From Agrococcus jejuensis (GTDB taxonomy: Bacteria; Actinomycetota; Actinomycetes; Actinomycetales; Microbacteriaceae), in assembly GCF_007679035.1 (NCBI RefSeq), contig NZ_VEFR01000001.1, positions 1,321,925 to 1,385,924 of the forward strand: a stretch of DNA of 64,000 bases, given 5' to 3'. Numbering within the stretch: position 1 is the stretch's first letter; each line of letters starts with the position of its first letter. A program made the translations under genes and the position numbers. Shown here in pieces: positions 11,544 through 21,400 of this stretch. The notes beneath the pieces were generated by a model, which saw only the letters and a program-made list of their open reading frames with translations, had not been told where the DNA came from and ran no database searches.

Positions 11544-12565
11544 TGCAGATCGTCCGCGCGTCGTCGCCCCAGCAGCTCCTGCTCGCCCTCCCGCATCTCG
11601 CGGGACCCGCCATCGCACGCTCGATCGTGCTCGTGCCGTTCCACGGATCGCGCACGGGCATGGCGCTGCGCTGCGACATCCCCGTGCTGCCGCGCGGCGC
11701 CCTCGTGCCGTGGGCCGACGACGTCGTGGGGTCGCTGCTCGACGCAGAGCCCGACGGCATCGCGATCGCCGTCGTGACCGACCGCGTCGTCGGCGCCGGT
11801 GCGCTGCCGCACCGCGCGCTCGTGCGGGCGCTCGTCGCTGCGTGCCGCCGCGCCCGCGTGCCCGTGCGCGCACGGCTGTGCCAATCGGCGGATGCGTGGG
11901 GCGACTACGCGCAGCCGCAGGCGGCGCGCGGCCCGCTCGCCGAGCTCGAGCTCACCGACGGGCTGCCGTTCCTCGCACCCACGCCCGCGCCGCGCGTGCC
12001 CGAGCCCGCGTCGCCCGCGCGGTGCCTCGCGGTCGCGGATGCGCTGGAGGCGGCCGTGGAGTCCGGGGCGATGCGGGCGGCGCTCGACGAACCCGTGGTC
12101 GCCGTGGAGCTCGCACTGCACGCGGCGGTGCTCTCGCCCGAGCAGGCCGCCACGGTGCTGGCGCTCGTGCAGCATCCCGCGATCCGCGACGCGACGACGT
12201 GCCAGCTGCTCGACGGACTCGCGGCCGGGGTCGAGGCCCACGCGCTGCAGCGCGGCGAGGGTTCCCCGGCGGGCGCCGATCGACTGCTGGGCATGGGGGC
12301 CGCGCCGGACCGCGACCGCGTCGAGCGCGGCGTCGGCCTGCTCGAGCACGTCGCCGCCGTCGCGCCGACGGGCATGCGCGCCGCGCCGCTCGTCATGCTC
12401 GCGTCGCTGCACTGGCTGCTGGGGCGGTCGGGGACGGCGGCCGCGTGCGTCGAGGAATCGCTGCGCGACGACCCAGAGCACGGCATGGCGCTGCTCATGG
12501 CGACGGTGCTGCACGCCGGCATGCTGCCCGAGTGGGTCGCCGCCGACCGCGCCGCGATGTCGTGA
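11543..12565 (+). CDS. DUF4192 family protein
   Basis: This 340-aa actinobacteria-specific protein has the DUF4192 opening in which a Leu-rich helix (LLLALPHLAG) is followed by a SIVLVPF strand. It contains further alternating strands and helices and a C-terminal helical repeat region resembling tetratricopeptide hairpins. No catalytic motif or signal peptide is seen, so it is probably cytoplasmic and of unknown function. An in-frame ATG at 11531 would add four residues. I prefer 11543 because a -10-like hexamer sits 7 nt before it and would overlap the earlier start. It is convergent with the gamma-glutamyltransferase-like gene, 5 nt away. Confidence 0.75.
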   Translation: MQIVRASSPQQLLLALPHLAGPAIARSIVLVPFHGSRTGMALRCDIPVLPRGALVPWADDVVGSLLDAEPDGIAIAVVTDRVVGAGALPHRALVRALVAACRRARVPVRARLCQSADAWGDYAQPQAARGPLAELELTDGLPFLAPTPAPRVPEPASPARCLAVADALEAAVESGAMRAALDEPVVAVELALHAAVLSPEQAATVLALVQHPAIRDATTCQLLDGLAAGVEAHALQRGEGSPAGADRLLGMGAAPDRDRVERGVGLLEHVAAVAPTGMRAAPLVMLASLHWLLGRSGTAAACVEESLRDDPEHGMALLMATVLHAGMLPEWVAADRAAMS

Positions 12566-12570
12566 CGTCG

Positions 12571-14292
12571 TCAGCGCACGACGGCGTAGCCCTGCTCGCC
12601 ACGCGGGTTCGCCGCCGCGCGCACGGTGCCATCGGGCGCACGGCTCGCGAGGCTCAGCCTGCCGAGGCTCCACTCGCCCACGTCGGTGACGCGATGCCCG
12701 CGGCGGCGCAGCTCCTCGATGACGTCGGTGCCGAGGCGCGACTCCACGTGCAGTCCGCCCGGCTCCCACACGCGCGGGTCGAACGACGACACGAGGTGCG
12801 TCGTGTGCCACGCGGGCGCGTCGATCGCCGCCTGCGGACCGAGGCCGAGCACGCCCATGCCGAGCAGCATCGAGAGCTGCCACGAGTCCTGCTGGTCGCC
12901 GCCCGGCGTGCCGAACGCCGCGACCGTGCCGTCGTCGTGCAGGGCCATCGAGGGGGAGAGGGTCGTGCGGGGACGGATGCCCGGCGCCATCGACGTCGTG
13001 AGCCCCTCCTCGAGCCACAGCATCTGCGCGCGCGTGCCGAGGCAGAAGCCCAGGCCCGCGATCGCCGGGCTCGACTGCAGCCAGCCACCGCTCGGCGTGG
13101 CGGAGATGACCATGCCGTCGGCGTCGACGACGTCGAGGTGGCACGTGTCGCCGCGCGTGGGCTCGCCCGCGCCGGCGGCGCGCTGAGCGCCCTCGACCTG
13201 CACCGCGGGGAATCGGGGGGCACCGTGCAGCGCGCCGGGGCGCAGCTCGAGCGACGCCTCGGCGCCGATGAGCGCACGGCGCTCGGCGAGATACGGCTCG
13301 TCGAGCAGGCCCGTGAGGTCGGCGCCGTCGCCGAACCACGCGTCGCGGTCGGCGAAGGCGAGCTTCGCCGCCTCGGTCGCGAGGTGCACGAGGTCGGCGT
13401 CGAACCGATCGGCGCGCGTCGGCAGCAGCGGCTCGAGGATGCCGAGCTGCGCGAGCAGTGCCGGCCCCTGCGTCCACGCGCCGCACTTCAGCACCCGGCG
13501 GCCGCGCCAGTCGAGGCCGATCGGCGCCTCCCACGTCGGTCGCCATGCGGCCATGTCCTCGCCGCGCAGCAGCCCGGGATGCGCGTCGCCCGTCGCGTCG
13601 ACGACCGGCGTGCGCACGTGCGCGTCGACGGCCTCGGCGACGAAGCCCTCGCTCCACGCGGCGATCGCGGCGTCGCACGCGGCCTCGCGGCCGAGGCCGG
13701 CACCCGCATCGGCGAGCCTGCGGTAGGTCTGCGCGAGCAGCGGGTTGCGGATGCGCTGCCACGGCTCGGGCACGCCATCGGCGAGCCACAGCGCGGCCGA
13801 CGTCGGCCACTCGGTGCGGAAGCGCTCGGCGCTGCCTGCGATCGTCGCGGCGACGCGCGGCAGCACGTGGTGCCCGCGGTCGGCGAGGTCGATCGCGAAC
13901 GACAGCGCGTCGGCCACCGACCAGGTGCCGAGGTCGCGCAGCAGCGTGAGCCATGCGGGCACGGCGCCCGGCACGACGGCGGCGAGCAGCCCCGTGCCCG
14001 GCACGTGGTCGACGCCGAGCGCGCGATGCGCCGCGATCGTCGCGCCCGCGCCCGTCGGGCCCTGGCCGCTCAGCACGCGCGGCTCGGAGCCCGGCACGTG
14101 CACGATCGCCGGCAGGTCGCCGCCCGGCCCGTTGAGGTGCGGCTCGACGACGTGCAGCACGAAGCCGGCGGCGACCGCCGCGTCCGCCGCGTTGCCGCCG
14201 CGCTCGAGCACGGCCATGCCGGCGCTCGATGCGAGCCAATGGGTCGACGCGACGGCGCCGACCGTGCCGTGCAGCTCGGGTCTCGTCAGCAC
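12571..14292 (-). CDS. Gamma-glutamyltransferase family hydrolase
   Basis: This 573-aa N-terminal-nucleophile enzyme is of the Ggt/YwrD type. Such proteins self-cleave before a threonine, which becomes the nucleophile. The candidate is T383 in GDTCHLDVVD, matching the T-x-H-x-x-VVD pattern of the family. The large-subunit start (THWLASSAGMAVLERGGNAADAAV) is also typical. No signal peptide is visible, so it is probably cytoplasmic, as YwrD-like members are. The start is a GTG 3 nt after the aminotransferase stop, making it the last gene of an lrp-aminotransferase-ggt operon. Hydrolysis of a gamma-glutamyl amine or peptide would feed the neighbouring aminotransferase (inference). Confidence 0.85.
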   Translation of the reverse strand: MLTRPELHGTVGAVASTHWLASSAGMAVLERGGNAADAAVAAGFVLHVVEPHLNGPGGDLPAIVHVPGSEPRVLSGQGPTGAGATIAAHRALGVDHVPGTGLLAAVVPGAVPAWLTLLRDLGTWSVADALSFAIDLADRGHHVLPRVAATIAGSAERFRTEWPTSAALWLADGVPEPWQRIRNPLLAQTYRRLADAGAGLGREAACDAAIAAWSEGFVAEAVDAHVRTPVVDATGDAHPGLLRGEDMAAWRPTWEAPIGLDWRGRRVLKCGAWTQGPALLAQLGILEPLLPTRADRFDADLVHLATEAAKLAFADRDAWFGDGADLTGLLDEPYLAERRALIGAEASLELRPGALHGAPRFPAVQVEGAQRAAGAGEPTRGDTCHLDVVDADGMVISATPSGGWLQSSPAIAGLGFCLGTRAQMLWLEEGLTTSMAPGIRPRTTLSPSMALHDDGTVAAFGTPGGDQQDSWQLSMLLGMGVLGLGPQAAIDAPAWHTTHLVSSFDPRVWEPGGLHVESRLGTDVIEELRRRGHRVTDVGEWSLGRLSLASRAPDGTVRAAANPRGEQGYAVVR

Positions 14293-14295
14293 GAG

Positions 14296-15672
14296 CTAGA
14301 GCTGCGCCTGCGCACGCGTGAGCACGTCGCGCAGGATGCCCGTGATCTCGGCGAACTCGGGCTCGCCGATCGTGAGCGGGGGCGACAGCTGGATGACGGG
14401 GTCGCCGCGGTCGTCGGCGCGGCAGTAGAGCCCCGCCTCCCACAGCTCCTTCGACAGGAATCCCCGCAGCAGGCGCTCGGACTCGGGCCCGTCGAACGAC
14501 TCCTTCGTGCCCTTGTCCTTCACGAGCTCGATGCCGAAGAAGTACCCGTCGCCGCGCACGTCGCCGACGATGTCGAGGTCGAGCAGCGACTCGAGCGACG
14601 CGCGGAACAGCGGGGAGTTCGTGCGCACGCGCTCGAGCAGCCCCTCGTCCTCGAAGAGGTCGAGGTTCGCGTTCGCGACCGCCGTCGAGACCGGGTGGCC
14701 GCCGAACGTGTAGCCGTGGCTGAACATGGCGTCGCCCTCGCGGAACGGCTCGTACACGCGGTCGTTCACGACCGTGCCGCCGAGCGGCGCGTAGCCGCTC
14801 GTCACGGCCTTCGCGAACGTGATCATGTCGGGCTCGTAGCCGTAGGCGTCGCACGCGAACATGTGACCGATGCGGCCGAACGCGCAGATGACCTCGTCGC
14901 TCACGAGCAGCACGTCGTGCCGGTCGCAGATCTCGCGCACGCGCTGGAAGTAGCCGGGCGGGGGCGGGAAGCAGCCGCCGGCGTTCTGCACGGGCTCGAG
15001 GAACACGGCGGCGACGGTGTCGGCGCCCTCGAACTCGATCATCTCCTCGATGCGGTCGGCGGCCCAGATGCCGAACTCCTCGTCGGTCGTGCCGGTGAAG
15101 CCCGACTCCTCGGCGCGGTACCGGTTCGTGTTGGGCACCCGGAAGCCGCCGGGCACGAGCGGCTCGAACATCTGCTTGAGCGAGGGGATGCCCGTGATGG
15201 CCAGGGCGCCCTGCGGCGTGCCGTGATAGGCGACGGCGCGCGAGATGACCTTGTGCTTCATGGGCTTGCCCTGGATCTTCCAGAACTGCTTCGCGAGCTT
15301 GAACGCCGTCTCGACGGCCTCGCCGCCGCCCGACGAGAAGAAGACGTGGTTCAGCGAGCCGGGCGCGTACGACGCGATGCGGTCGGCGAGCTCGATGGCC
15401 GGCGGATGCGCGTACGACCACAGCGGGAAGAACGCGAGCTCCTTCGCCTGGCGCGCCGCGGCCTCCGCGAGCGACTCGCGACCGTGGCCCGCGGCGACGA
15501 CGAAGAGGCCCGCGAGGCCGTCGATGTACTGCTTGCCGGCGTCGTCGTAGATGTGGTGGCCGGAGCCCTTGACGATGATGGGCGTCTGCCCTGCCTCGAG
15601 CGCCGACTGGCGCGCGAAGTGCATCCACAGATGGTCGGCGGCCTTGGCCTGCAGGTCGTTCAGCTCGGTCAT
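14296..15672 (-). CDS. Class III aminotransferase (omega-amino acid/amine type)
   Basis: This 458-aa PLP enzyme of fold type I has the Schiff-base lysine at about K288 in TFAKAVTSGYAPLG, and the DEVICAFGRIG segment holds the cofactor-binding Asp. The overall pattern resembles omega-amino-acid:pyruvate and putrescine- or beta-alanine-type transaminases. Two ATGs (15678 and 15672) are in frame. The AGGAGG site at 15686-15681 is only 2 nt from the first but 8 nt from the second, so I start at 15672 (MTELNDLQ). It lies 12 nt after the Lrp-type regulator and 3 nt before the ggt-like gene, and probably works in one catabolic step chain with it. Confidence 0.88.
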   Translation of the reverse strand: MTELNDLQAKAADHLWMHFARQSALEAGQTPIIVKGSGHHIYDDAGKQYIDGLAGLFVVAAGHGRESLAEAAARQAKELAFFPLWSYAHPPAIELADRIASYAPGSLNHVFFSSGGGEAVETAFKLAKQFWKIQGKPMKHKVISRAVAYHGTPQGALAITGIPSLKQMFEPLVPGGFRVPNTNRYRAEESGFTGTTDEEFGIWAADRIEEMIEFEGADTVAAVFLEPVQNAGGCFPPPPGYFQRVREICDRHDVLLVSDEVICAFGRIGHMFACDAYGYEPDMITFAKAVTSGYAPLGGTVVNDRVYEPFREGDAMFSHGYTFGGHPVSTAVANANLDLFEDEGLLERVRTNSPLFRASLESLLDLDIVGDVRGDGYFFGIELVKDKGTKESFDGPESERLLRGFLSKELWEAGLYCRADDRGDPVIQLSPPLTIGEPEFAEITGILRDVLTRAQAQL

Positions 15673-15684
15673 GATCATGCCCTC

Positions 15685-16149
15685 CTAGCGGGTGCCCCAG
15701 TCGTAGCGCTGCTCGACCAGTCGCATGTACAGGAACGTCTCGGTCGCGGCGACGCCCTCGATGGTGCGCACCTCGGTGTTCAGCAGCTCGATGAGCGCGT
15801 CGTCGTCCTCGCACACGACCTCGGCGATGACGTCGAACGTGCCCGCCGTCATCACGACGTAGTCGATCTGAGGCAGCTCCGCGAGGCGCTCGGCCACCTT
15901 GACGGTGTCCCCCTGCACGCGGATGCCGACCATCGCCTGACGGCGGAAGCCGAGCTGCAGCGGGTCGGTGACGGCGACGATCTGCATGACGCCCGACTCG
16001 GTGAGGCGCTGCACGCGCTGGCGCACGGCGGCCTCGCTGAGGCCGACCTCGCGGCCGATGTCGGCGTACGACCTGCGGCCGTCGCGCTGGAGCCGCTCGA
16101 TGATGGCCTTCGACACATCGTCGAGCGCAGGGCTTCTTCGATCGGACAT
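15685..16149 (-). CDS. Lrp/AsnC family transcriptional regulator
   Basis: This 154-aa regulator has an N-terminal winged helix-turn-helix (about residues 10-60, with SYADIGREVGLSEAAVRQRVQRL containing the recognition helix) and a C-terminal RAM/AsnC ligand-binding domain that oligomerises (GFRRQAMVGIRV onward). The frame is open further upstream, but MSDRR at 16149 is the natural start; the extra 41 codons lack the family pattern, and a CAGGAT hexamer lies 7 nt before this ATG. As first gene of the operon it likely responds to the amino acid handled by the aminotransferase and regulates its own promoter. Confidence 0.9.
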   Translation of the reverse strand: MSDRRSPALDDVSKAIIERLQRDGRRSYADIGREVGLSEAAVRQRVQRLTESGVMQIVAVTDPLQLGFRRQAMVGIRVQGDTVKVAERLAELPQIDYVVMTAGTFDVIAEVVCEDDDALIELLNTEVRTIEGVAATETFLYMRLVEQRYDWGTR

Positions 16150-16156
16150 GCATGCG

Positions 16157-16162
16157 ATCCTG
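16157..16162 (-). promoter_or_regulatory. -10-like element of the lrp-type operon
   Basis: On the minus strand CAGGAT ends 7 nt before the ATG at 16149. It differs by one base from the TAGGAT boxes used elsewhere in the window. Confidence 0.4.
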
Positions 16163-16186
16163 ACCGATCGCACGGCCCGCCGCAAG

Positions 16187-16230
16187 GGATTCCGTCGTCT
16201 TGCATCGTCGTGCATGACGGATTTCGTCGT
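16187..16230. promoter_or_regulatory. Candidate operator between the lrp-type gene and the PP2C gene
   Basis: GGATTCCGTCGT (16187-16198) recurs as GGATTTCGTCGT (16219-16230), exactly 32 bp apart and so about three helical turns. Between them TGCA-6nt-TGCA (16201-16214) is a dyad. Lrp-family octamers bind repeated sites on one face of DNA, so this is a plausible autoregulatory site that could also affect the divergent phosphatase gene. Confidence 0.4.
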
Positions 16231-16289
16231 GAGGCACGCCGGGGGCGCGACGTGCACGACGGTCGCGCGCATCTGGGAGACTGGTGCGT

Positions 16290-17120
16290 GTGACGCACAT
16301 CGGAGCGCCTGTCGGCGAGCACACGGGCCAGGGGCCGGCGAGCCAGACGTTCCAGGTGCGCTGGGCCGGCACGACCGACGTCGGCCTGCGCCGCGCGCAC
16401 AACGAGGACAGCCTCGTGACGCAGCCGCCCGTCTTCGCCATCGCAGACGGCATGGGTGGACACAGCCACGGCGACATCGCCAGCCGCGTCGTCGTGGAGC
16501 GCCTCGGCGAGCTGGGCGGCCGCGACCGCGTCGAGCCCTCCGACGTCGTCGAGGCGCTGCGCGAGGCCACCGCCGACATCGCGCGCCTCGCAGGCGACGG
16601 CGACGCCGGCACGGGCACGACCGTCACGGGCTGCGCGTTCGCCGAGCACGACGGCGAGCCCTACTTCGCGATCTTCAACGTCGGCGACTCGCGCACGTAC
16701 GCGATGCTCGGCGAGCGCCTCACCCGCATCACCGTCGACCACTCGGTCGTGCAGGAGCTCGTCGACGCGGGCCTGCTCGCGGAGGACGAGGCGGAGTCGC
16801 ACCCCGAGGCCAACGTCGTCACGCGCGCCGTCGGCTTCAACTCCGACCCCGTGCCCGACTACTTCCTGCTGCCCATCATGCCGAGGCTGCGACTGCTCGT
16901 GTGCTCCGACGGGCTCACGAAGGAGATCCACGACGTCGACATCGAGCGCATCCTCGGCGAGCACGAGGAGCCGCTCGCCGCATGCGAGGCGCTCATCGAC
17001 GCCGCGCTCGACTCGGGCGGTCGCGACAACGTGACCGTCGTCGTCGTCGACGTGCTCCGCGCACCCGAGGTCGAGGACGTCGACCGCACCGTGCCTCGGG
17101 CGACGCTGCGCGAGGACTGA
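16290..17120 (+). CDS. PP2C-family Ser/Thr protein phosphatase
   Basis: This 276-aa soluble phosphatase is of the PPM/PrpC type. The metal-binding motifs are all present: RRAHNEDS, ADGMGGHSHGD, GTGTTVTG, NVGDSRTY, a CSDGLT segment and GGRDNVTVVVV near the C-terminus. It would dephosphorylate targets of the kinase encoded 2 nt downstream. A GTG at 16284 is in frame, but the GTG at 16290 is 7 nt after a GAGACT hexamer and is preferred. There is no membrane helix. It opens the seven-gene surface/signalling cluster that runs to 31232. Confidence 0.93.
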   Translation: MTHIGAPVGEHTGQGPASQTFQVRWAGTTDVGLRRAHNEDSLVTQPPVFAIADGMGGHSHGDIASRVVVERLGELGGRDRVEPSDVVEALREATADIARLAGDGDAGTGTTVTGCAFAEHDGEPYFAIFNVGDSRTYAMLGERLTRITVDHSVVQELVDAGLLAEDEAESHPEANVVTRAVGFNSDPVPDYFLLPIMPRLRLLVCSDGLTKEIHDVDIERILGEHEEPLAACEALIDAALDSGGRDNVTVVVVDVLRAPEVEDVDRTVPRATLRED

Positions 17121-17122
17121 CC

Positions 17123-18478
17123 GTGGCCGCCAGGCTGCCGTCGTCACCTCCGGTGCTGCCTGGGTTCACGCACGTCCACATCCTCGGCAAGGGCGGGTTC
17201 GCCGACGTCTTCCTGTACGAGCAGAACCTGCCGCGTCGACCCGTCGCGGTGAAGGTCATGCACGCCGACCTCGTCGACGATCGCGTGCGCAGCGCCTTCC
17301 GCTCCGAGGTGAACCTCATGGGGCGCCTGAGCGCGCATCCCTCGATCCTCACGGTGTACTCGGCGAGCGTGTCGAGCGATGGCCGTCCGTACCTCGTCAT
17401 GGAGCTGTGCTCGACGGAGATCGGCGACCGCTTCCGCCAGCGACCGCTCGAGCTCGACGAGGCGCTCGAGATCATGGTGCGCGTCGGCGGTGCGCTCGAG
17501 ACGGCGCATCGCGCCGGCACGCTCCACCGCGACATCAAGCCCGCCAACATCCTCACGACCGCGTTCGGGCATCCCGTGCTGTCGGACTTCGGGATCGCCG
17601 CGAACATGCACCTCGGCGACCACGAGGCGGCGGGCGTCTCGGTGCCGTGGTCGGCGCCCGAGGTGCTGCGCGACGAGACGGCCGGCACGATCGCGAGCGA
17701 GGTGTGGTCGTTCGGCGCGACGCTGTACTCGCTCGTCGCCGGTCGCAGCCCCGCCGAGATCCGCGGCGGCCGCAACGGCACCGACGAGCTCTCGGCCCGC
17801 ATCCTCGCCCACGACATCCAGGCCTTCGACGTCGATGCGCCGCGCACGCTCACGACGATCGTGCGGAAGGCGCTCGCGAAGGATCCCGCCGACCGCTACC
17901 TCGCGATCCTGCCGATGGTCGAGGACCTGCAGGCGGTGCAGGAGGAGATGGGCGTGCCGGTGACGCCGATCGACCTGCAGGAGCGACCGTGGTCGCGCGA
18001 CCTCGACACCGGCGTCGACGAGCCGGTCGACGAGCTGCCGGTGCGCGTGCGCGCGGCGCGACGGCGCGCGCCGATGCGCGGTGCGCAGCAGATCGACATC
18101 TCGTCGTCGACGCAGGCTGCGACGCCCCCGAGCCGCAAGGGCCTCGTGTCGGTGCTCGTCGGCGCCGCGACGGCCGTCGTGCTCGGCGCCGTCGCGGTCG
18201 TCGCGGTCGCCGTCACGACGATCCAGGGTGCGATCCCCGTCGTCGAGGAGGTGCTGGCCGAGCCCGTCGACGGCGGCGTCGCGTTCACGTGGAGCGATCC
18301 GGGCCTCGTCGACGCCGACTCGTACCTCGTGACGACCGCGGCGGGCGACGCCGTGATCCAGCGCGCGACGACGTTCCGCCTCTCGGGCGCCAGCGGCGAG
18401 GAGCTGTGCGTCACGGTCTCCGTGAACCGCGACGGCCGCTCCGGCGACGGCGCGGAGGCGTGCGCGGAGGTGCCGTGA
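17123..18478 (+). CDS. Transmembrane Ser/Thr protein kinase (PknB-like)
   Basis: This 451-aa receptor-like kinase has the glycine loop LGKGGFADV (21-29), the catalytic lysine K44 in VAVK, HRDIKPAN (135-142) and DFG (155-157). A single membrane helix spans about 341-366. The extracellular tail (about 370-451) has a fibronectin-III-like pattern (AFTWSDPG, then YLVTTAAGD, then a CVTVSVN strand) instead of PASTA repeats. The activation loop after DFG has no threonine up to the SAPE motif, which is unusual for PknB-type kinases that autophosphorylate there; S173 is the nearest acceptor. GTG start, 2 nt after the phosphatase stop. A 4-nt overlap couples it to the giant surface protein, its likely partner. 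Confidence 0.93.
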   Translation: MAARLPSSPPVLPGFTHVHILGKGGFADVFLYEQNLPRRPVAVKVMHADLVDDRVRSAFRSEVNLMGRLSAHPSILTVYSASVSSDGRPYLVMELCSTEIGDRFRQRPLELDEALEIMVRVGGALETAHRAGTLHRDIKPANILTTAFGHPVLSDFGIAANMHLGDHEAAGVSVPWSAPEVLRDETAGTIASEVWSFGATLYSLVAGRSPAEIRGGRNGTDELSARILAHDIQAFDVDAPRTLTTIVRKALAKDPADRYLAILPMVEDLQAVQEEMGVPVTPIDLQERPWSRDLDTGVDEPVDELPVRVRAARRRAPMRGAQQIDISSSTQAATPPSRKGLVSVLVGAATAVVLGAVAVVAVAVTTIQGAIPVVEEVLAEPVDGGVAFTWSDPGLVDADSYLVTTAAGDAVIQRATTFRLSGASGEELCVTVSVNRDGRSGDGAEACAEVP

Positions 18479-21400
18479 GCAGGGGGACGCGGATCGGTGG
18501 CATCGCGCTGGGAGGCGCGCTCGCCATCGCCGTCGTGACCGCAGCGACGCTCTGGCAGGGCAACGCGGCCCTCGACCCCGAGCTCGACGCGTCGAGCGTG
18601 TGGGTGGCGAACGCATCCGCCGACCTCGTCGGCGTCGTGAACACCCAGACCGACCAGCTCGAGTCGATCGTCGCGCCGGGCGGCGCCGCGAGCGAGGTCG
18701 TGCAGGGCTCCGCCGGCGTGCTCGTGGTCGACCGCGCCGCGAGCGTCGTGCGCGCGATCGACCCCTCGACGCTCGAGCGCGGACCCGCGGTGCTCGTCCC
18801 CGCCGGGTCGGACGTCCAGCTCGCCGGCTCCGCGGTGTCGATCGTCTCGCCGTCGAGCGGCGACGTGTGGGTGACCGACGTCGATGCCGTGCGCGGCGGC
18901 GAGGAGCTCGGGGAGCCCGTCGTGCAGCTGGGCCGCGGCGCCGTCGCCGCGCTGACGTCGACCGTGCTGTTCGCGGCCTCGCCCGGTCTCGGACGCGTGC
19001 TCGAGATCGACGTCGCGACCGGGGAGACGACGGCGTCGTCGGAGGCGCCGATGTCGCCCGACCAGCCGAGCCTGCAGCTCACGGCGGTCGGCTCGCGCTG
19101 GGTGCTGCTCGACACGACGTCGAACGTGCTCTCGAGCAGCGGCTGGCAGACGCGCCTGGAGTCGGAGGTCGCTGCGCTGCAGCTGCCCGGGCCCGCCTCC
19201 GGTCGCGTGCTGGTCGCCACCGAGCAGGGCATCGAGTCGCGCGAGCTGGGCGTCGAGACCGTCGAGAGCCTCGTCTCGGGGGTCTCGGGCACGCCGACGC
19301 GCCCGCTCGTGCGCGACGGCTGCGCGTTCGGCGCATGGTCGTCGGGGATGGCGTGGCGCGGCTGCGGCGCCGACGACGTCGCGCTCGACCTGCAGGGCGT
19401 CGCCTCGGGCGCGCAGCTGCAGCTCGCAGCCCGCGGCGACGCCGTCGTGCTCGCCGACGCGTCGTCGGGCGACGCGTGGACGATCACGCGCGATGGCGCG
19501 CTCGTCGACGACTGGTCGCTGCCGACGCCGCCCGAGGTCGCGCCCGGCGGCGAGGAGCCCGAGGATCCCGGCGCCGGTGCCGACGAGCCCGAGCAGCTGC
19601 CGCCGACGGCGACCGACGACGAGCTCGGGGCGCGACCCGGTCGCGTCGTGCTGCTGCCCGTGCTCGAGAACGACGTCGACCCGAACGGCGACACGCTCAC
19701 GGTCGTCGACGTGCAGGGCGATCCCGCGGCATCCATCGCTCCCGACGGTCGCAGCATCCGCCTCGCCCTGCCCGCCGACGCGACGGGCGAGATCGTGCTG
19801 ACCTACCGCATCTCCGACGGCGCGGGCGGCGAGGACGTCGCGACGGCCACCGTCGCGGTGCGCTCGCCCGAGGAGGACGGCCCGCCCGCGCCGCAGCGCG
19901 CCGTGCAGGTCGAGATCGCCCCGGGCGAGACGGTCGTCGCCAACGCGTTCGACCACTGGATCGACCCCGACGGGGACGCGCTCGTGCTCGTCGACGCGTC
20001 GAGCGACGCCGGCGACCTCGTGCGCTTCCGGGCAGACGGTCGCATCGAGATCACCGACGGCGGCGCCGGCACGGTGCGCGACCTGGCGATCGCCGTCTCC
20101 GACGGCACGACGACCGTGCGCGGCACGATCGGCCTCGTGCCGGTCGAGACGCCGCCGCTCGTCGCGGGCACCGTCACCGCGACGACGCGCGTGGGGCAGA
20201 CGACGACGCTCGAGCCGCTGCTCTCGGCCCGAGGAGGCGCCTCGCTCGCGCTGCACAACGTCAACGGCCCCGCCGGCGTCGTCGTGGCGAGCTACGTCGA
20301 CGACACGATCGGGGTGACGCCTGACGCCGTGGGCACGACGACGTTCACGTACGTCGTGAGCGACGGCGCCGAGACGGCGACGGGCCAGGTGCGCGTGCAG
20401 GCGCTGCCCGCCGTCGACGCGTCGACGCCCCCGCAGCCGACGCAGCACGCCGTGGGCGTGCTCGCCGGCGGCGTGATCGAGGTGCCGGTCGCCGACCTCG
20501 ACGTCGATCCGGCCGGCGGCGTGCTCGTCGTGACGGGTGCGCGCACCGACTCCGATGCCGTGCGGGTCGACGTCGTCGACCAGGACCGCGTGCGCATCGA
20601 GCTCGCGGGTCCGCTGGCGGACGGAGCCACCGTCCGCTACGGCATCTCGAACGGCGTCTCGTCGGCGGAGGGCACGATCGAGATCGTCGAGCGCGACGCC
20701 GCCATGCAGGCGCCCATCGCGCGCGACGACGCCGTGCGCGTGCGACCGGGCGGTGCCGTCGACGTGCCGGTGCTCGCGAACGACGAGCACCCCGACGGCG
20801 CCGAGCTCGCCCTCGTGCCGAGCCTGCTCGAGCCCGCGGCGGCGGGCCTCGCGTTCGTCGACGGCGACCGGCTGCGCTACGTCGCGCCCGACGAGCCCGG
20901 CGAGGTCTCGGTGACGTACGAGATCCGCGGCCCCGACGGGCAGAGCGCGTTCGCGACCGTGCGCATCGTCGTGGCGGACTCCGACGCGGCGACGAACGTC
21001 GCACCGTCGCCGCCCACCGTCGACGCGCGCGTCGTCGCGGGCGAGACCGTCGACATCCCCATCGATCTCACGACCGCCGACCCCAACGGCGACGGCGTCT
21101 CGCTCGTGGGCCTCGCGACGCCCGCGAGCCTCGGCAGCGTCACGATCGTCGACGGCGGCACGCTGCGCTACGAGGCCGGCGGCTACTCGGCCGGCACCGA
21201 GACGCTGGCGTACGTCGTGGCCGACGACCTCGGCGCGCAGGCGCAGGGCACCGTGCGCATCGGCGTCGCGGCGCCGGACGGCGCCGTCGCGCCGCCGATC
21301 GCGGAGCCCGACGTCGTCGCGATGCAGCCGGACACGACCCAGACGGTCGACGTGCTCGCCAACGACCTCGATCCGGCCGGGCTCGCGCTCGACGTCGTCG

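Noticed and set aside
15685..16272. A longer Lrp-type protein beginning at 16272.
   Set aside because: The extra 41 residues do not match the family and would cover the putative operator and promoter; the ATG at 16149 gives a normal 154-aa protein.
10946..16627. Antisense open frame of 1,893 codons (minus strand) and many other long frames opposite real genes.
   Set aside because: In this GC-rich DNA stop codons are rare in shadow frames. The translation is low-complexity Arg/Ala-rich sequence with no domain, and the opposite or shifted frames hold recognised families.
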